Positions 1 to 11,429 of a DNA stretch of 64,000 nt are shown here, piece by piece. Below the pieces are notes generated by a model, which did no database searches, had not been told where the DNA came from, and saw only the letters and a program-made list of their open reading frames with translations. Made by a program: the position numbers and the translations under genes. Source of the DNA: Piper betle (lineage: Eukaryota > Streptophyta > Magnoliopsida > Piperales > Piperaceae); contig JAURVB010002564.1 in NCBI GenBank assembly GCA_033002965.1, forward strand, positions 1 to 64,000. Reading direction: 5' to 3'. Position 1 is the first letter of the stretch, and each line of letters begins with the position of its first letter.

Positions 1-1146
1 CGAACGAACTTCGAGCTATTCGAGTTAAGTTTGAGCACCAGGCAAGCTCGGCTCACTCTCTCGTTTAGCAGCGCTAATCATGTTGTTCTATTCCCGAGGG
101 ATCTTGACAACTCCACCACTGAGTTCCACCAGGAAAAGTGTGGAGGATTACGGGTTCTACAATGCAGTGCATGTCTAGACTTGTGGATTTAAAGGATACT
201 GAAGGCGCATGCCTGAGAGTACTTGGCTTTTGTGCTTAGGGTCAGGAGTGATACGGAGGATATAGAGGGCTTTAGGATAATTGATTTTCCTGCGCAAGGG
301 ATAGTTTGAAATTGTTGAAGCATCTGACAAGTTAGAATGGAACGCTGTCGAGCTGAGGCCGACGACTCCGGATTAGTGTCCTTATGAGAGATTCTATGCA
401 GAAGTGTATGAATGATTTAATTTAACAAGATACTTAGCTCTCCTATACCAGATTGATTATTAGTTATTTATGGACCAGTAACACTCATTACTAATGTTTT
501 TGTTTTATATATATAAGTGAGAACCAGAACAACTGAGTGCTGTCAGGAGTGCGGATGAGCAGTAATGCAACTTGTACACATGTGCCTGCTGAGATGGAAT
601 GATAATGTGCTGTGAAAATATGCTATTATTGTGAATGAATGATATTATGTTTATTGCAGGTATTGTTGTGTGAAACTGTAATATGATCTGTGTGTTGAGT
701 ATCATGAATAGAACTGAACGTGATAAGCTAATGTGGTTGAAATCGATGCAATAAGATAAAGATGATTATGATGTGATTGTATGTGAAAAGTAAAATATTT
801 TGGCTTTGTTTTACACTTTTATTGTTATATATACATATTGTTTGTCGTTGACAGGGTGATCCCCATTGCAATTTTAAGGGAGACTATCCATTTTGTTTTA
901 AAAACCTTTATTTTTCTGAACTTTTAATGAGTTTATGTTGTTTTGAATATGGTAGCATATCATAACATTCATCTAGAACCACGTTAGGACCTAAACATCT
1001 CATTCATGCATTGAATATTTGCATCATCATCTTAAGACGCTAAGGGTAAATCCGGGTCAGTATAACTGAATTAAGTAAATTAGCGAATGGTTCGGTCGCC
1101 GATAGCATTCCTGGTTCAGTTCGCGGGTGAACGGAATTGGGGTGTT

Positions 1147-1149
<3 letters not shown>
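1..1149. mobile_element. LTR retrotransposon terminal segment (Ty3/gypsy-like), cut by the window edge
   Basis: No coding frame is visible. The segment ends with GGGGTGTTACA at 1139-1149. Plant Ty3/gypsy elements of the Tekay/del kind commonly have LTRs bounded by TGTAACACCCC and its complement, which is known family behaviour. The A/T-rich middle and the G-rich phrase just before the end also suit an LTR. No gag or pol remnant is visible, so this may be a solo LTR or the outer LTR of an element lying to the left. Orientation cannot be decided because the two LTR ends are inverted copies of each other. Confidence 0.5.

Positions 1150-1187
<38 letters not shown>
1150..1187. repeat. (TA)n microsatellite directly abutting the LTR end
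   Basis: An uninterrupted alternating AT run begins at the base after the LTR terminus. Confidence 0.9.
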
Positions 1188-1191
<4 letters not shown>

Positions 1192-2180
1192 GTTTTTTTG
1201 AGCAAGAGGCAGAGAAAATTTTCTACCCCCAACTCTAATATGGAATATCGGATCATAAGGACGGCCTAGATTTGACGAAAAAACAAAACACTCCTCCACC
1301 CCCTCCTTGGTCAGCGGCTAGGTTTCACCCACGATCGGACGACCAGATTTGATGCAAAAACCCCTCCACCCCTCCTTTGCCAGCAGCTAGGTTCTAGCCA
1401 CGGTCGGCCAGCCATCACCAAAACCTGGTCACCGACCTTTGGTTTTTTTTTTAAGCCTTAGCTAGATCTGACTGCAGCAGAAACGTTTTTTCTAAAGGCA
1501 CGGTCGGATCTGGCCGCCACCAGCCAAGTCCACCCCGCGGCGGCTAGATCTGGCGCCCCAGAAATTTTTATATATATAGAAAGGCGCCAGACCTGTTCGG
1601 CGGCAACTAAATCTAGTTGCAGTTAGCCATGTTTGGTCACCCCAGGGCAAGAGTTAGCATGTGGGCGGCCAGACATTGCCGCCTCTAGCCAAATTTAGCC
1701 AGTGCAGCTGCCGCCAGCGCCGTTTGGGGAGGAGTTATTAAGGGTTTTTTTTTTTTAAAAAGAATAGACTTGGGTCATCTTTGTAATCGGATGTCCTAGA
1801 TCAAACTTTGAACTTTGGGGCGGGCTAACCAAATCAGTCCTCATATGAATTATGATCCAAGATGTGATTAAATATTCATGAGAGCTTCTCATTGACAATT
1901 GAACCTGGCTAGTTGTTAATTACGTCTGGTAAGAGTTTAGTGGGGTGCAGCACAAAGTGCTAATTCATGTGAATTGATATTGAATTATTACGTGACAGAC
2001 TGGATGCTTCTTTATATGGACTGTCCTCTCTTTTGCTTTATCAATACAACTGAACAGAACCTTATATGTATATGTACTTTAGAATAAAACGATACGTAGA
2101 TTATATGTATATGTATATGTACTTTAGAGCGGCCGGCGCCGTAGATTAAAAATTCTGACCAATGCATGATTCATCTTCCC
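1188..2180. repeat. Gene-free GC-rich repeat DNA with a degenerate tandem duplication
   Basis: Two imperfect copies of a unit of about 77 bp run head to tail at 1268-1344 and 1345-1412. Both start with AGATTTGA and contain a C-rich CTCCACC block and a CTAGGTT block. Related GC-rich phrases (CTAGATCTGGC, CGGTCGG) recur up to about 1735, ahead of a T-rich tract at 1743-1756. This is probably mobile-element debris. No gene is supported. Confidence 0.5.
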
Positions 2181-2186
2181 AATCGG

Positions 2187-2194
2187 CTATAAAT
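2187..2194 (+). promoter_or_regulatory. TATA box candidate for the ankyrin/PGG gene
   Basis: CTATAAAT lies 98 bp upstream of the ATG at 2292, a normal TATA-to-start distance for a plant gene with a short leader. Position and sequence are the only evidence. Confidence 0.5.
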
Positions 2195-2291
2195 TTAGAA
2201 ACAGTTGGTTAGTTCCATCCATAGCTAGCTAGCTACCTTCTCACAACTAAACGATACGTATATATAATCAAGCATATTACATATTGAAGAT

Positions 2292-3951
2292 ATGACAATA
2301 GCAGCTCCAAACATGGGTGCTACACATACAGCCACAGACAATTACTGGCAACAAGCACTGGAATTTTCAGGCGACACCCGACTTCACCACTTAGTGCTGC
2401 AAGATAGCTTGAAAAAAATACCAGTGCTGACCCAAGATTCGAAGGAGTTGATGGAGACTGTGAAGGATGCAATCAAGGGTGCTGACCTCGAAAAGCTGGG
2501 GGCAGCCAACAAGAGAGGAGACACGCCGCTGCACCTTGCGGTGGCGCGCGGCGGCTGGGAAGGGAACAAGATCTGCGTCTACTTGTGCGAGCGGGAGCGG
2601 GAGCTCAAGTGCGAGCTCGGGCTCGAGTGCGAGCGGGAGCGGGAGCTGGAGTGCGAGCGGGAGCGGGAGCTGGAGTGCGAGTGCGAGTGCGAGTGCGAGT
2701 GCGAGCGCGAGCGGGAGCGGGAGCTGGAGTGCGAGCGGGAGCGGGAGGTCGAGCTCGAGCTCGGGCTCGCGCCGGCGGCGACAGTGCAGCAGCGGCCGTC
2801 GACCATGGAAAATCGCCTGGGAGAGACACCCATCTTCCTTGCCGCCCTCCATGGCAACTTGGACGCCTTCTTCCTCCTCCATGCCATGCATCCCATTAAG
2901 GAGTCGCACCATCGCTACTATACAAGGCACGATGGCAACACTATCCTCCACGTTGCCGTATTGGGACAACACTTTGGTATGGTAAAAAGGAAATAATATT
3001 GCCCGGTAAAAAAAAGTGAATAATCTTTAATGGTATCCCATATTATCCATGATTATTATAGCCTTATTAAAAAATATTATTTATTTATCGGCCTATTTAT
3101 TTCTAGTTTTGCAAATGTGTTAAGCCTTATAATTTTGGGATTTGCAGAGCTGGCCTACAACATCATATCCAAGTATCCATTTCTTGTGAACTGCAAGAAT
3201 AATGTAAAAGAGACGCCCCTCCATCTTTTGGCCAAGAGTCCAACCACTTTCAGGAGTGGCTACCATCTTGAACCAATGGATAGTTTATTATTTCACCGTA
3301 AGAATTACGTCCTCCTCCTCCTCATCCCTCTTTGTTCTATATATCGCTGTCTTAAAGTAAAATAAATGTCAAATGGCTTCTTCTCTTTTTATAAATATAT
3401 AATTAGAAGTTTACACCATCTATCTATTTTTTAATGAGAAATTATTAACAAATAGCTTGTTTTGATTGGCTGTTAAATAGTACCCCTAATTAAGTAGACA
3501 GGGTTGGGTCATCAATTACTATTTTCAATCTTTTTGGAATTTGTAATTTAATATATAGTACACTTTTTTTTTGGAGCAGTTATGTGGGTACCTCCATTGG
3601 AGAAGGCGGACCCAAGGATGAAACAAAATTTTGAATCAATTACGGGGAAGCTGACACCTCCGCCCGCAAAAAATTGTGGCATCTTCACCAAGTGCCATGA
3701 CTTATGCCGTCAATTTAGAAAGCACAGTAAGTATAATAAGTATATAGATTGATCTTCCCATCATTTCATATGGTAGTAAAGCATTAAATATGGACTATAA
3801 TCAAATTATATAACTTTATTGGAGACGGCCTACCTAAAGCATGAATTTAACGAGTAGTTTAAAATTTAACATATTTTAAGGCTTTAATATATCGGAAAAC
3901 TTTATATGAGCTGCATATTTAATTTGAACTTTTTTAGTTAGTTTCACAAAA

Positions 3952-3994
<43 letters not shown>

Positions 3995-4293
3995 GTAAGG
4001 TAATAAGTAAAAGGTTAATAAAATTTTGTCTTCTTTGACATCATTGTGACTTATTTTTGAATTTTCAAAAAATACAAAAGCTCATAGATATTTTAAAATT
4101 AATTTTTATTGCAATTACTTTGATAATTAAGATAAAAGAGCTAGAAATATTAAATTGTGTTAAAATTTTATAATTATTCTTATTATTTTTATTTATCTTT
4201 GTAATTTTTAAATTGTGAGACCCATTATATTGCTCAAAATAATAAGTATAGTTGACATAAACTATATGAGGTGTAACTCAAGTATATAAGACT

Positions 4294-4327
<34 letters not shown>

Positions 4328-7214
4328 TTAATTAGATTGTTTTGTTTTTCAGAAACGGAAATGAAGAAAGAACGATCCCAGTGCAAAACAACATCTCAAA
4401 GTATTGGCGACTCGGGAGGTGATGATTATATTATACATCTCTTCTTATTATTTAAAGAAAAAAGAAATCAAAAGTCGAACTCTAATTAGAAATAGAATAT
4501 TATTCAACCAACAAAAGTACAATTAAAAAAATAATGAATGATCAGATTATTAGTTATAATCTATTTTTTATTTAATATATAAGTCTAACTTTAAAATGAG
4601 TTAGAATGTATATGTAATATAGGCGGCGCACGGCGTCTTGACTGGTACATAAACAAAATTAATAAATTTTTACTTTTATGCGTTCTCGATTGAAACGTAT
4701 ACTAATGCACTGACAATAATTGTTCCACGCAAATTGCAGGAACATCTGATCGTGCGAGTCGGCTGCGTCCAGCTCTTAATGAAATACTCTTCTTCGTGGG
4801 GTTTGCAATCGAGATTGTGCTCAGAATTTTCGGAGCCAGTTCGTGCTCTTAATGAAATTGTCTTTCAATCATTTTTTCTCTTACATAAATAATATTGAAC
4901 TAATTAACTAATTCCCTCACCAAACTAACTTGCTTATGCATGACTGTAACTCTCGGTAGCAACGTTAAGGTTGCTTCTAATTTATGGATGCTAGCTTCAT
5001 TGTGCTCTACTAGAAATTCAGCTTTTGAAAACATACTTTTATGATCTTATGATAAATGTTAGTACGTAATATAACGTTGAAAATTTTGTTGTTGGCTTAA
5101 TTGTAGAATTCTCAAAAATGGATGACATCAAGAAAAAACGCATAAGAGATAAATGGGGGACTCGTGTAGCGGCAAAGCTGGTGGAGAAGTCGACGGAGTG
5201 GATTATGCTAACCGCCTCAAAATGCGGGTAATGTAGATTATCTTAAAAGGCCAAACAATATGTTACTAATCTATCTCTAGTTAATTAATTTTGCGTATTT
5301 TTTACATATAATCACAGGCATAAAATATCAATCATGTGATGATATCGTAACTTGTAATACCTGACGTCGAACTGTAAATCTAAAGCCCTATAAAAATGCT
5401 AAAAAAACATATATATTAATTTAGGAGCCATTTATAGAAATAATATTAATTGGTAAATGGCAATAATATTAATTGGTCTAATTAAAACCAGGGCCAAATT
5501 AGGGTTTTACGTACCACCTTTGATCTTTTTTTACCAAGTGTTCAAATTTATTATTAGTAGCTGAACTCATCGTTTGCTTGTTAAATATTGGACTGAAAAT
5601 TGATTAACATGAATATTTCTCACTTTCAGAGGAAAAAATGAGGGAGAAAGCTCCATCTTTGTGGCTGCAAAATATGGAGTAGTTGTGATAGTTGAACAAA
5701 TACTAAACAAATTTCCTTTCGCTGTCCATTACGAAGACAAGGACAACAAGAACATAGTGCTTCTATCAGTGGAAAACAGGCAGTACCAAGTGTTTGAATA
5801 TTTGATAAAGCATCACTACTCCACAAATGCATTCCAAAGAGTTGACAACCAGGGAAACAGTGTTTCACATTTGGCCGCGGAGGCTGCGGAGCCTGAGAAG
5901 CCTGCGGAGAAGAGTTCTTTTAATTCTCCTTCTAACATTCTTGGAGCTGCTCTACAAGTTCAATGGGATATTAAGTGGTTTAAGGTATCCTTATAAACTT
6001 CTTTCCGGCCCCTTCATGATGTCAAAATTTGTTACATGATTCGTGCTATAGGCATGCTTATCATTCATCATGTTTTTTATTTATTCATTTACACCAGAAA
6101 TGTATGTGTTTAGCAATATATATTTGAGACGGAGTTTAAAAACTCGAAAATTAGACTCGATTTGGCATGTCATGGAGTGGAGTCGATTCGGTCTACTCAG
6201 AATAATTTATATTAAATTTTAAAATATATAAATAAAAGTTATATGAAATCTATATATATTGATCTTTTGAAATTTGAAATTAATAAATATATAATTTATA
6301 TTACTTAAAAATATTATTTTACCTAATTTTAAAAAATTATATATTTTAATAACCATTATGACTTGACTCGGTGAGTCATTTGTAAAATTAATCACCGTGA
6401 AATCGTGGAATTTGACTTGACAAGTTATACAGTCTGACTCCAGAATTTCGGAGTCAAAATTTTTTTGAAACTATAATCTAGATACATATAATTTGAATGG
6501 TATTCTTAATTATATACCATGCATATATTACATGCTTTAACTCTTTGTGGACTTATGCTTGTTTTATAATTTGTGCAGTACATCAGCGAGATAGTGGAAG
6601 GGCAAGCACTGTACAACGACGCTGGAAAGACGGCCCAAACATTGTTCGACGATAAACATAAACTGATAATAGGGGAAGCCGGAAAATGGTTCACAGGCTC
6701 GGCCACTGCATGTTCGGTGGTGTCCGGACTGGTGGCGACGGTGGCCTTCGCGACCTCCACCTCCTTCCCCGGGGGCACCGACAAAGGCCTGCCGGTGTTG
6801 GAAGGGAAGACCTTCTTCAATGTCTTCGTTGTTGCTTCCTTCTGTGGCCTATGCTTTGCAGTTATTTCTGTTTTGAGCTTCCTTGCTATCCTCACTTCTC
6901 GCCTTCAACAAGAGGATTTTGAGAATTACTTGCCCACCAACCTCATAGTTGGCCTTGTTTCCCTCTTTTTATCTGTGGTGTTCATGATGGTTTGCTTTTG
7001 TAGTGGCCATTTTTTCATGCTCAATTCTTTTTGCAACAATTCCTATGTTATAAGGAGATTGGTGGATATCATGACTCCTTTTGGATTTTATGCCCTGATC
7101 AGCTTCCCTGTGGTGGCCATGTTTATTGGTCCTCATTTTTCTTTGTTTATGGACCTCCTCAACATCACCTTTGGTGGCAAGCCCTGGCGAAGTTTTGCCC
7201 GAGGATTCTTCTAA
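2292..7214 (+). CDS. Ankyrin-repeat membrane protein with C-terminal PGG domain (ACD6/ITN1-like)
   Basis: Eight exons join in phase: 2292-2976, 3148-3297, 3580-3726, 4353-4418, 4740-4838, 5107-5227, 5630-5984 and 6579-7214, giving about 752 residues. N-terminal ankyrin motifs are visible (RGDTPLHLAVARGG near residues 75-88, LGETPIFLAALHGN near 176, DGNTILHVAVLGQHF, then ETPLHLLAKSP and SSIFVAAKYG). The last exon holds a PGG domain with EAGKWFTGSATACSVVSGLV, the SFPGG signature and about four hydrophobic segments. Plant relatives sit in the plasma membrane or ER and act in defence and stress signalling (known of the family). Residues about 100-159 are an acidic/arginine low-complexity insert made by a DNA hexamer expansion. 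The fifth donor (GTTCGT at 4839) is weak, but the phase supports it. The frame is intact. Confidence 0.85.
2589..2768. repeat. Hexamer-based (GAGCGG/TGCGAG) coding repeat inside ankyrin exon 1
   Basis: The DNA is built from GAGCGG, GAGCTG and TGCGAG units. In the gene's frame it encodes alternating C-E, R-E and L-E residues between two ankyrin motifs. Because the units are hexamers without stop trinucleotides, most other frames on both strands are also open here. These are shadows, not genes. Confidence 0.9.
3940..4240 (+). repeat. Dispersed AT-rich repeat, copy A, in an intron of the ankyrin gene
   Basis: By eye, this segment aligns over most of its length with the reverse complement of 11430-11675. 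Shared landmarks in order are ACAAAATGATAT, a (TA)n stretch, GTTGATAAAA-like and TTGACATCATTGTGA-like blocks, AATTAAGATAAAA and AATTATTCTTAT. No coding capacity is visible. It may be a MITE or another non-autonomous element; termini were not resolved. Confidence 0.65.
4299..4325. repeat. (TA)n microsatellite
   Basis: Alternating AT run in the intron just before exon 4 of the ankyrin gene. A similar run is at about 3953-3988. Confidence 0.85.
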
Positions 7215-7751
7215 ACCGGCCGGTAATTAGTTGTGTGCGGCCAGTGTGTTCATCATGATGTGTCGAATAACTGCATATGTCTATATTGATGTTGCATTTT
7301 AACCTGGAGTGATATCGTTTGATATGTAAGTGGTACTTTGAAGTGATGATGTAAAATTGTTGGTGTGACATTTAATTAATGTTTGGGAGGCTTGATTAAA
7401 TATTGTGGTACTGTACAAAATGCAACCACCTTATATGTAATCCCAAGATAAAGTGCTTGTCTAGTACTCGTAAACAGTCGTATGCATGATGATATGTATG
7501 TACTAAAAAAAGATGATATATCGTATGTGCCGAAAGATGATTACATGCATATAGAAACAATTTAAGTGTCATGATAAGAAGCAGCTCGATATTATCAATG
7601 TCTAATGTCAGTTTTTACCATCTAATTGGTCGCAGGTCTTTGAAATCAGACATTGTTGTTATCGTGATTTTTCGTCTTCTTTTGATATCAATGTTTGATG
7701 GCTCCCATTTATATGATACTACAACTTCGTTAATAGGCAAATCACATTATA
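7215..7751. other. Intergenic: 3' flank of the ankyrin gene
   Basis: AT-rich DNA after the TAA stop at 7212-7214 and before the F-box start. No conserved reading frame or clear repeat is visible. Confidence 0.5.
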
Positions 7752-9114
7752 GTGCTTAATTTGGACAACATGGATCAAAGTCAGAAATTGCAGGCAGCTG
7801 TTGCAACGATACAAAGGAGCAGCAATGAATTAGAACAAGAAGGATCATCAAAACCCAGAAAAATGGCTGCAAAAAGAGGAGCACAAACTTGTTCCAACCG
7901 ATCTTTGGTCACAAACGATGATCTCTTTGCATTGGGCAATGATGCTGCCGGTCAAGTCCTCCTGAGATTGCCATTGAAGCACCTCTTCAGATTTAAATCT
8001 GTCTCCAAGAGATGGCTCGATGTGATCTCGGACCCTTCTTTTGCCAGATCAAAAGCAGGTATGCTCGTTCCCATCTCGGGTGTATTGTATCAGCTCAATC
8101 TAAATCAGGTCTATCATGGTCCATTTGGTGGAAGGCGAGTTCACTTTGTACCAGACCACCACTCTGATGCTGCCACAGCCTTCAGTGAGGACATCAGCAC
8201 CATGAGAATCAATGGCCATAGTGTAGATTTTGCAGACTCCCACAAGGAACTGCTTTTGTGTTGTGACAATAGAGTCTTCCCAAAAGAGTATTATGTTTGT
8301 AATCCTTTAACAAGGCAGTGTGTACACATTCCAACTCCTCCCAAGGTGAAACCCTTGGCCACAGCCAAATTGTTCTGTGAAGAAGACCATTTTAGAGTGA
8401 TTCATGTCAAATATAACAAGGAGTTAGAAATGCAGATTTTCCACTCAGAGAGAGGAGAGTGGAAGCCCGTTACATGGGCTGTTCCAAGACAAGTTAACTT
8501 TCACATGCGGCAGTGTCCTTCTATAGCCATGAAGACCATGTATTGGATTGAAAAAGATTCAATTTTTGCTTATAACATAGAAGAAGAAAGGTTCTATTTG
8601 CTTGGATTGCCAGAGAAATGTGAAGATTCAAAACAGGGTTGCTTGTGGGCTTCTAATGGATCTCTTTACTATGCCGAGAATATAAAACACATGCTAAGCA
8701 TATGGGTTCTTATGGGGGAAGGTGAGGACGATGGTGAATGGGCTCTCAAGCACATGATTGATGTCTCCCTAATTATTAAAACCAATGTTGGGGTCTTTCA
8801 GTACATCAACAAATATGAAGAAATAATCTTCTCCTCCAAGATTACTGCTCTGCAGTTCCTTCCACTGGCATTACATCATATGAACCCCAATGTTGTGTTT
8901 GTGAAGCTGCCAAGGAGGATTGCTGTTCTGGACATAGAAACATGGAACGGTAAATGTGGTTTGCGACTGCGATGTTGATTGGTTGGGCCCTTATAGTGAT
9001 GATGTTCATGGGCTCAACATCGTAAGGGGCACATGGATATTCCCATTTGAGCAGCAAGCGTGGCCGAGAAAGATGCCGACGGTACAGAATGCTTCCCTGC
9101 CCACATATTACTAA
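7752..9114 (+). CDS. F-box protein with kelch/F-box-associated-like C-terminus, frame broken near the end
   Basis: The F-box lies at about residues 57-92 (LGNDAAGQVLLRLPLKHLF, then RFKSVSKRWLDVISDP, followed by SFARSKAG). It would bind a SKP1 protein and place this product in an SCF ubiquitin ligase. The rest resembles the F-box-associated region that selects substrates (HRVCNPLTRQ-like CNPLTRQCVHIP, later VLDIETWNGK). Alternative starts are ATG 7752 or ATG 7770; both are in frame. The open frame stops at 8976-8978, but a different frame from about 8968 continues as CDVDWLGPYSDD and ends with GTWIFPFEQQAWPRK before TAA at 9112-9114. That is the expected tail for this type, so a one-base disruption near 8955-8968 is likely. 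No intron is needed. Substrate unknown. Confidence 0.75.
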
Positions 9115-9852
9115 GGTGTAGAGTGTGTATCTCTGTATTCGACTAATAATTGATTTAGTTTGCAAGTCAAGCATCATAAAGAAGAATTCCATTAGTAATA
9201 TAATGGAGTTCAACCGGAAATAGACCAAGCTATATCCAAGCAGCCCTCTTTGTGAATGTTTGTTGACTAGTATTTAACAGGTAGCACGAGAGAGCCTAGA
9301 GGAAATACCTGGCCTCGGATGATCCGAGACTCAAGGTCACTTAATAACTGATTGATCTATCGGCTTCAATTAATGTTCCATGTATCCACATTAAATACAG
9401 GAGTTCATAATTACAAGAGGAAGTACTGCACAAGTATTCGGTACAATCCCATCTATCACAACTTCATTTTCATGTTCCACATTACACACTCGTTTACTTC
9501 CCCTGCATTTGCACCTTCCCAAGCTTTCTGATCAAAATACAGAAACCGGAAAAAACCAATCAATGAACCATCACAGATCATAAAGGAACAAAATTATGAG
9601 CATGAACAGAAAGATCGTCTTCATCAATACTCAGTCAGAGACTGAGACACCACAGAAAGTAAAAAACCTCCTTTCTTTTTCGATCTTCTTCACTGGTAGC
9701 TAGCTAGTTACAGTGCTCTCCTAGTACAGACATCAATATATCCATCAAGACAGCTAGAGATCAATATAACAGGCAACCAATTCCAATACTTACAAAACCC
9801 AGAAACCAAAAAAGAAAAAAACTCATTGTTTTTCTCACTTCTTCGTTCGTGG
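9115..9852. other. Intergenic and probable 3' UTRs
   Basis: Lies between two convergent genes. It probably holds the 3' UTRs of the F-box gene and of the minus-strand peptide gene. No further gene is supported. Confidence 0.45.
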
Positions 9853-10080
9853 TCAGGGCATGAAGAGCTTCTTGCCGCACTGGCACCGCCATGCCTCGGG
9901 GTAGTACTCAAGCGGGACGCTGGTGCCGGGGTGGATGACGACTCGCACCGGCCGGCAGGGAGCACACCACCCGCATCTCCCCCGGCACGTCGGCGGGGAC
10001 GAGCCGACCAGCCACCGCCGGCAGTCGGCCGGCGGCGCGAAAAGCAGTGACAGAAAGAGCACAGTCCATACGAAACCCAT
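9853..10080 (-). CDS. EPIDERMAL PATTERNING FACTOR-like secreted cysteine-rich peptide (EPFL4/5/6/8 group)
   Basis: A 75-residue single-exon frame. It opens with a signal peptide (MGFVWTVLFLSLLFAPPADC) followed almost at once by the mature region. That region starts GSSPPTC, carries cysteines spaced C-x3-C-x2-C-x2-C, and ends YYPEAWRCQCGKKLFMP. Six cysteines and the YYPEAWRC-C tail are hallmarks of the EPFL4/5/6/8 side of the family. Family peptides are processed in the apoplast and act through ERECTA-family receptor kinases and TMM in stomatal, stem and inflorescence patterning (established). I chose the ATG at 10080 because the signal peptide begins there; an upstream in-frame ATG at 10134 would add 18 non-hydrophobic residues. 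The pro-region is unusually short, so an upstream exon cannot be excluded. The coding part is very GC-rich. Confidence 0.85.
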   Translation of the reverse strand: MGFVWTVLFLSLLFAPPADCRRWLVGSSPPTCRGRCGWCAPCRPVRVVIHPGTSVPLEYYPEAWRCQCGKKLFMP

Positions 10081-11368
10081 GGGAAGGAAAGGGATGGAAC
10101 GCCGCCGAGGTGGAGGTAGGGAGATTGATATCACCTATTATTGTGTAGGTTGGGTGGGGGGGTTGTGGGGTGTGGACGGGGAAGGTCAAGTCAAAAGAGG
10201 TGAAGAAAAATGAAGGAAGAAGACGAGTGTCTGCAATGGAGTGATGGACAGAGAGAGTATTGGACGAGAGACACACTGGTGAATGTCTTAGTCTAGAGAG
10301 AGAAACCTCCCTAGAGATTTGAGAAATTCTAGAGATAGATTACTGTGTATTTTTCAAGCTCAGAGCGAAAAATCTAACCGTAATTTGAAACTTTTAATCT
10401 AATCCGTATTTAAACTCACCCCGATCTAGTTAGAACGCAAGATAGAGCTGATCAATCGATCGATCTCGGCCGTAGAAATTTGGTCGATAGAAGACGTTTC
10501 TAATCTAGTTGGTACGATCAATACACTGTAATTTTGTCGCGGAAGACACCCGAGCTTCCTATTATGGCTGGGAACTCGGAAGAAAAAAAGTCGAGGAATA
10601 ATTCAAGGACGATCAAATTAAAATACAAATAAGGTGGTATAGTGTATCTAAATTTTCTTGTGTTGAAGGATGGAGCAGCTTATATGCAAGATTTGCGAGC
10701 CTTGCCCCGGTATGATCAAACGGAAAATGGGTCGACGTGTTGCCGAGCTGCATGGAAGTGGATGGCCTGCTGGGCTTAATTTATGAACTTGGAGATGTGA
10801 TCACTAGCTGGAAGTAAGATAAAGAAGACTGTGAGGAATCTACATTATTGTATACATGAGCTCTGAGAAGCGATAACATAAGATAGAACCATCATAGTAG
10901 CTCGTGTCTCAGAAGATAAGAGGTGGGTAGTATTGTTGAAAGAAATGAACATCCTCTGTCCCACAAATGACATTTTATATACACAAGTTTGTGAAAAATT
11001 TGGCTCTACTAACTTGTTCTTATGTTAACCGATAGAGTTGATATAATAAACTTGGCGTGGTAAAGTGAGGAAACAATTAATACAACTTACACTTTATTAG
11101 ATAGCTTACCTTATTTCTTAGATTTTTTTTTTTTACTTCTCGGGTGGTGTTGTAGAATTTAAACTTATAAATTTTTGAGTACTGTAAAAGCTACGTTTAA
11201 AAAATGGTTCGGTCAAGAAGCTGCTTGTTTCCAATTTTACGAGAGATGCAGCTTGTTGGTCTTTTAACGAAGCAAGTCCCAGTAGATATATTGACATCAT
11301 AATTTAGAATTCCATTTCAAGGCTCCAGTTTCTTGGTAGACTCTCTTAATTGACAAGCATAATATAAG

Positions 11369-11392
11369 CAAGATGAGATGCATCTCATCTTG
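11369..11392. repeat. Perfect 24-bp palindrome
   Basis: The half-site CAAGATGAGATG is followed directly by its exact reverse complement with no spacer. It lies just outside the left edge of dispersed repeat copy B. Confidence 0.85.
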
Positions 11393-11429
11393 TTAATACG
11401 ACATGCACTTTTAATTTAGATTAATTTAA

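Noticed and set aside
2391..2985. Several long overlapping open frames on both strands around 2391-2985
   Set aside because: They arise from the stop-free hexamer repeat and have simple composition (Ser/Gly, Arg/Ala, Leu/Pro). Only the + frame starting at 2292 has ankyrin motifs and splices in phase.
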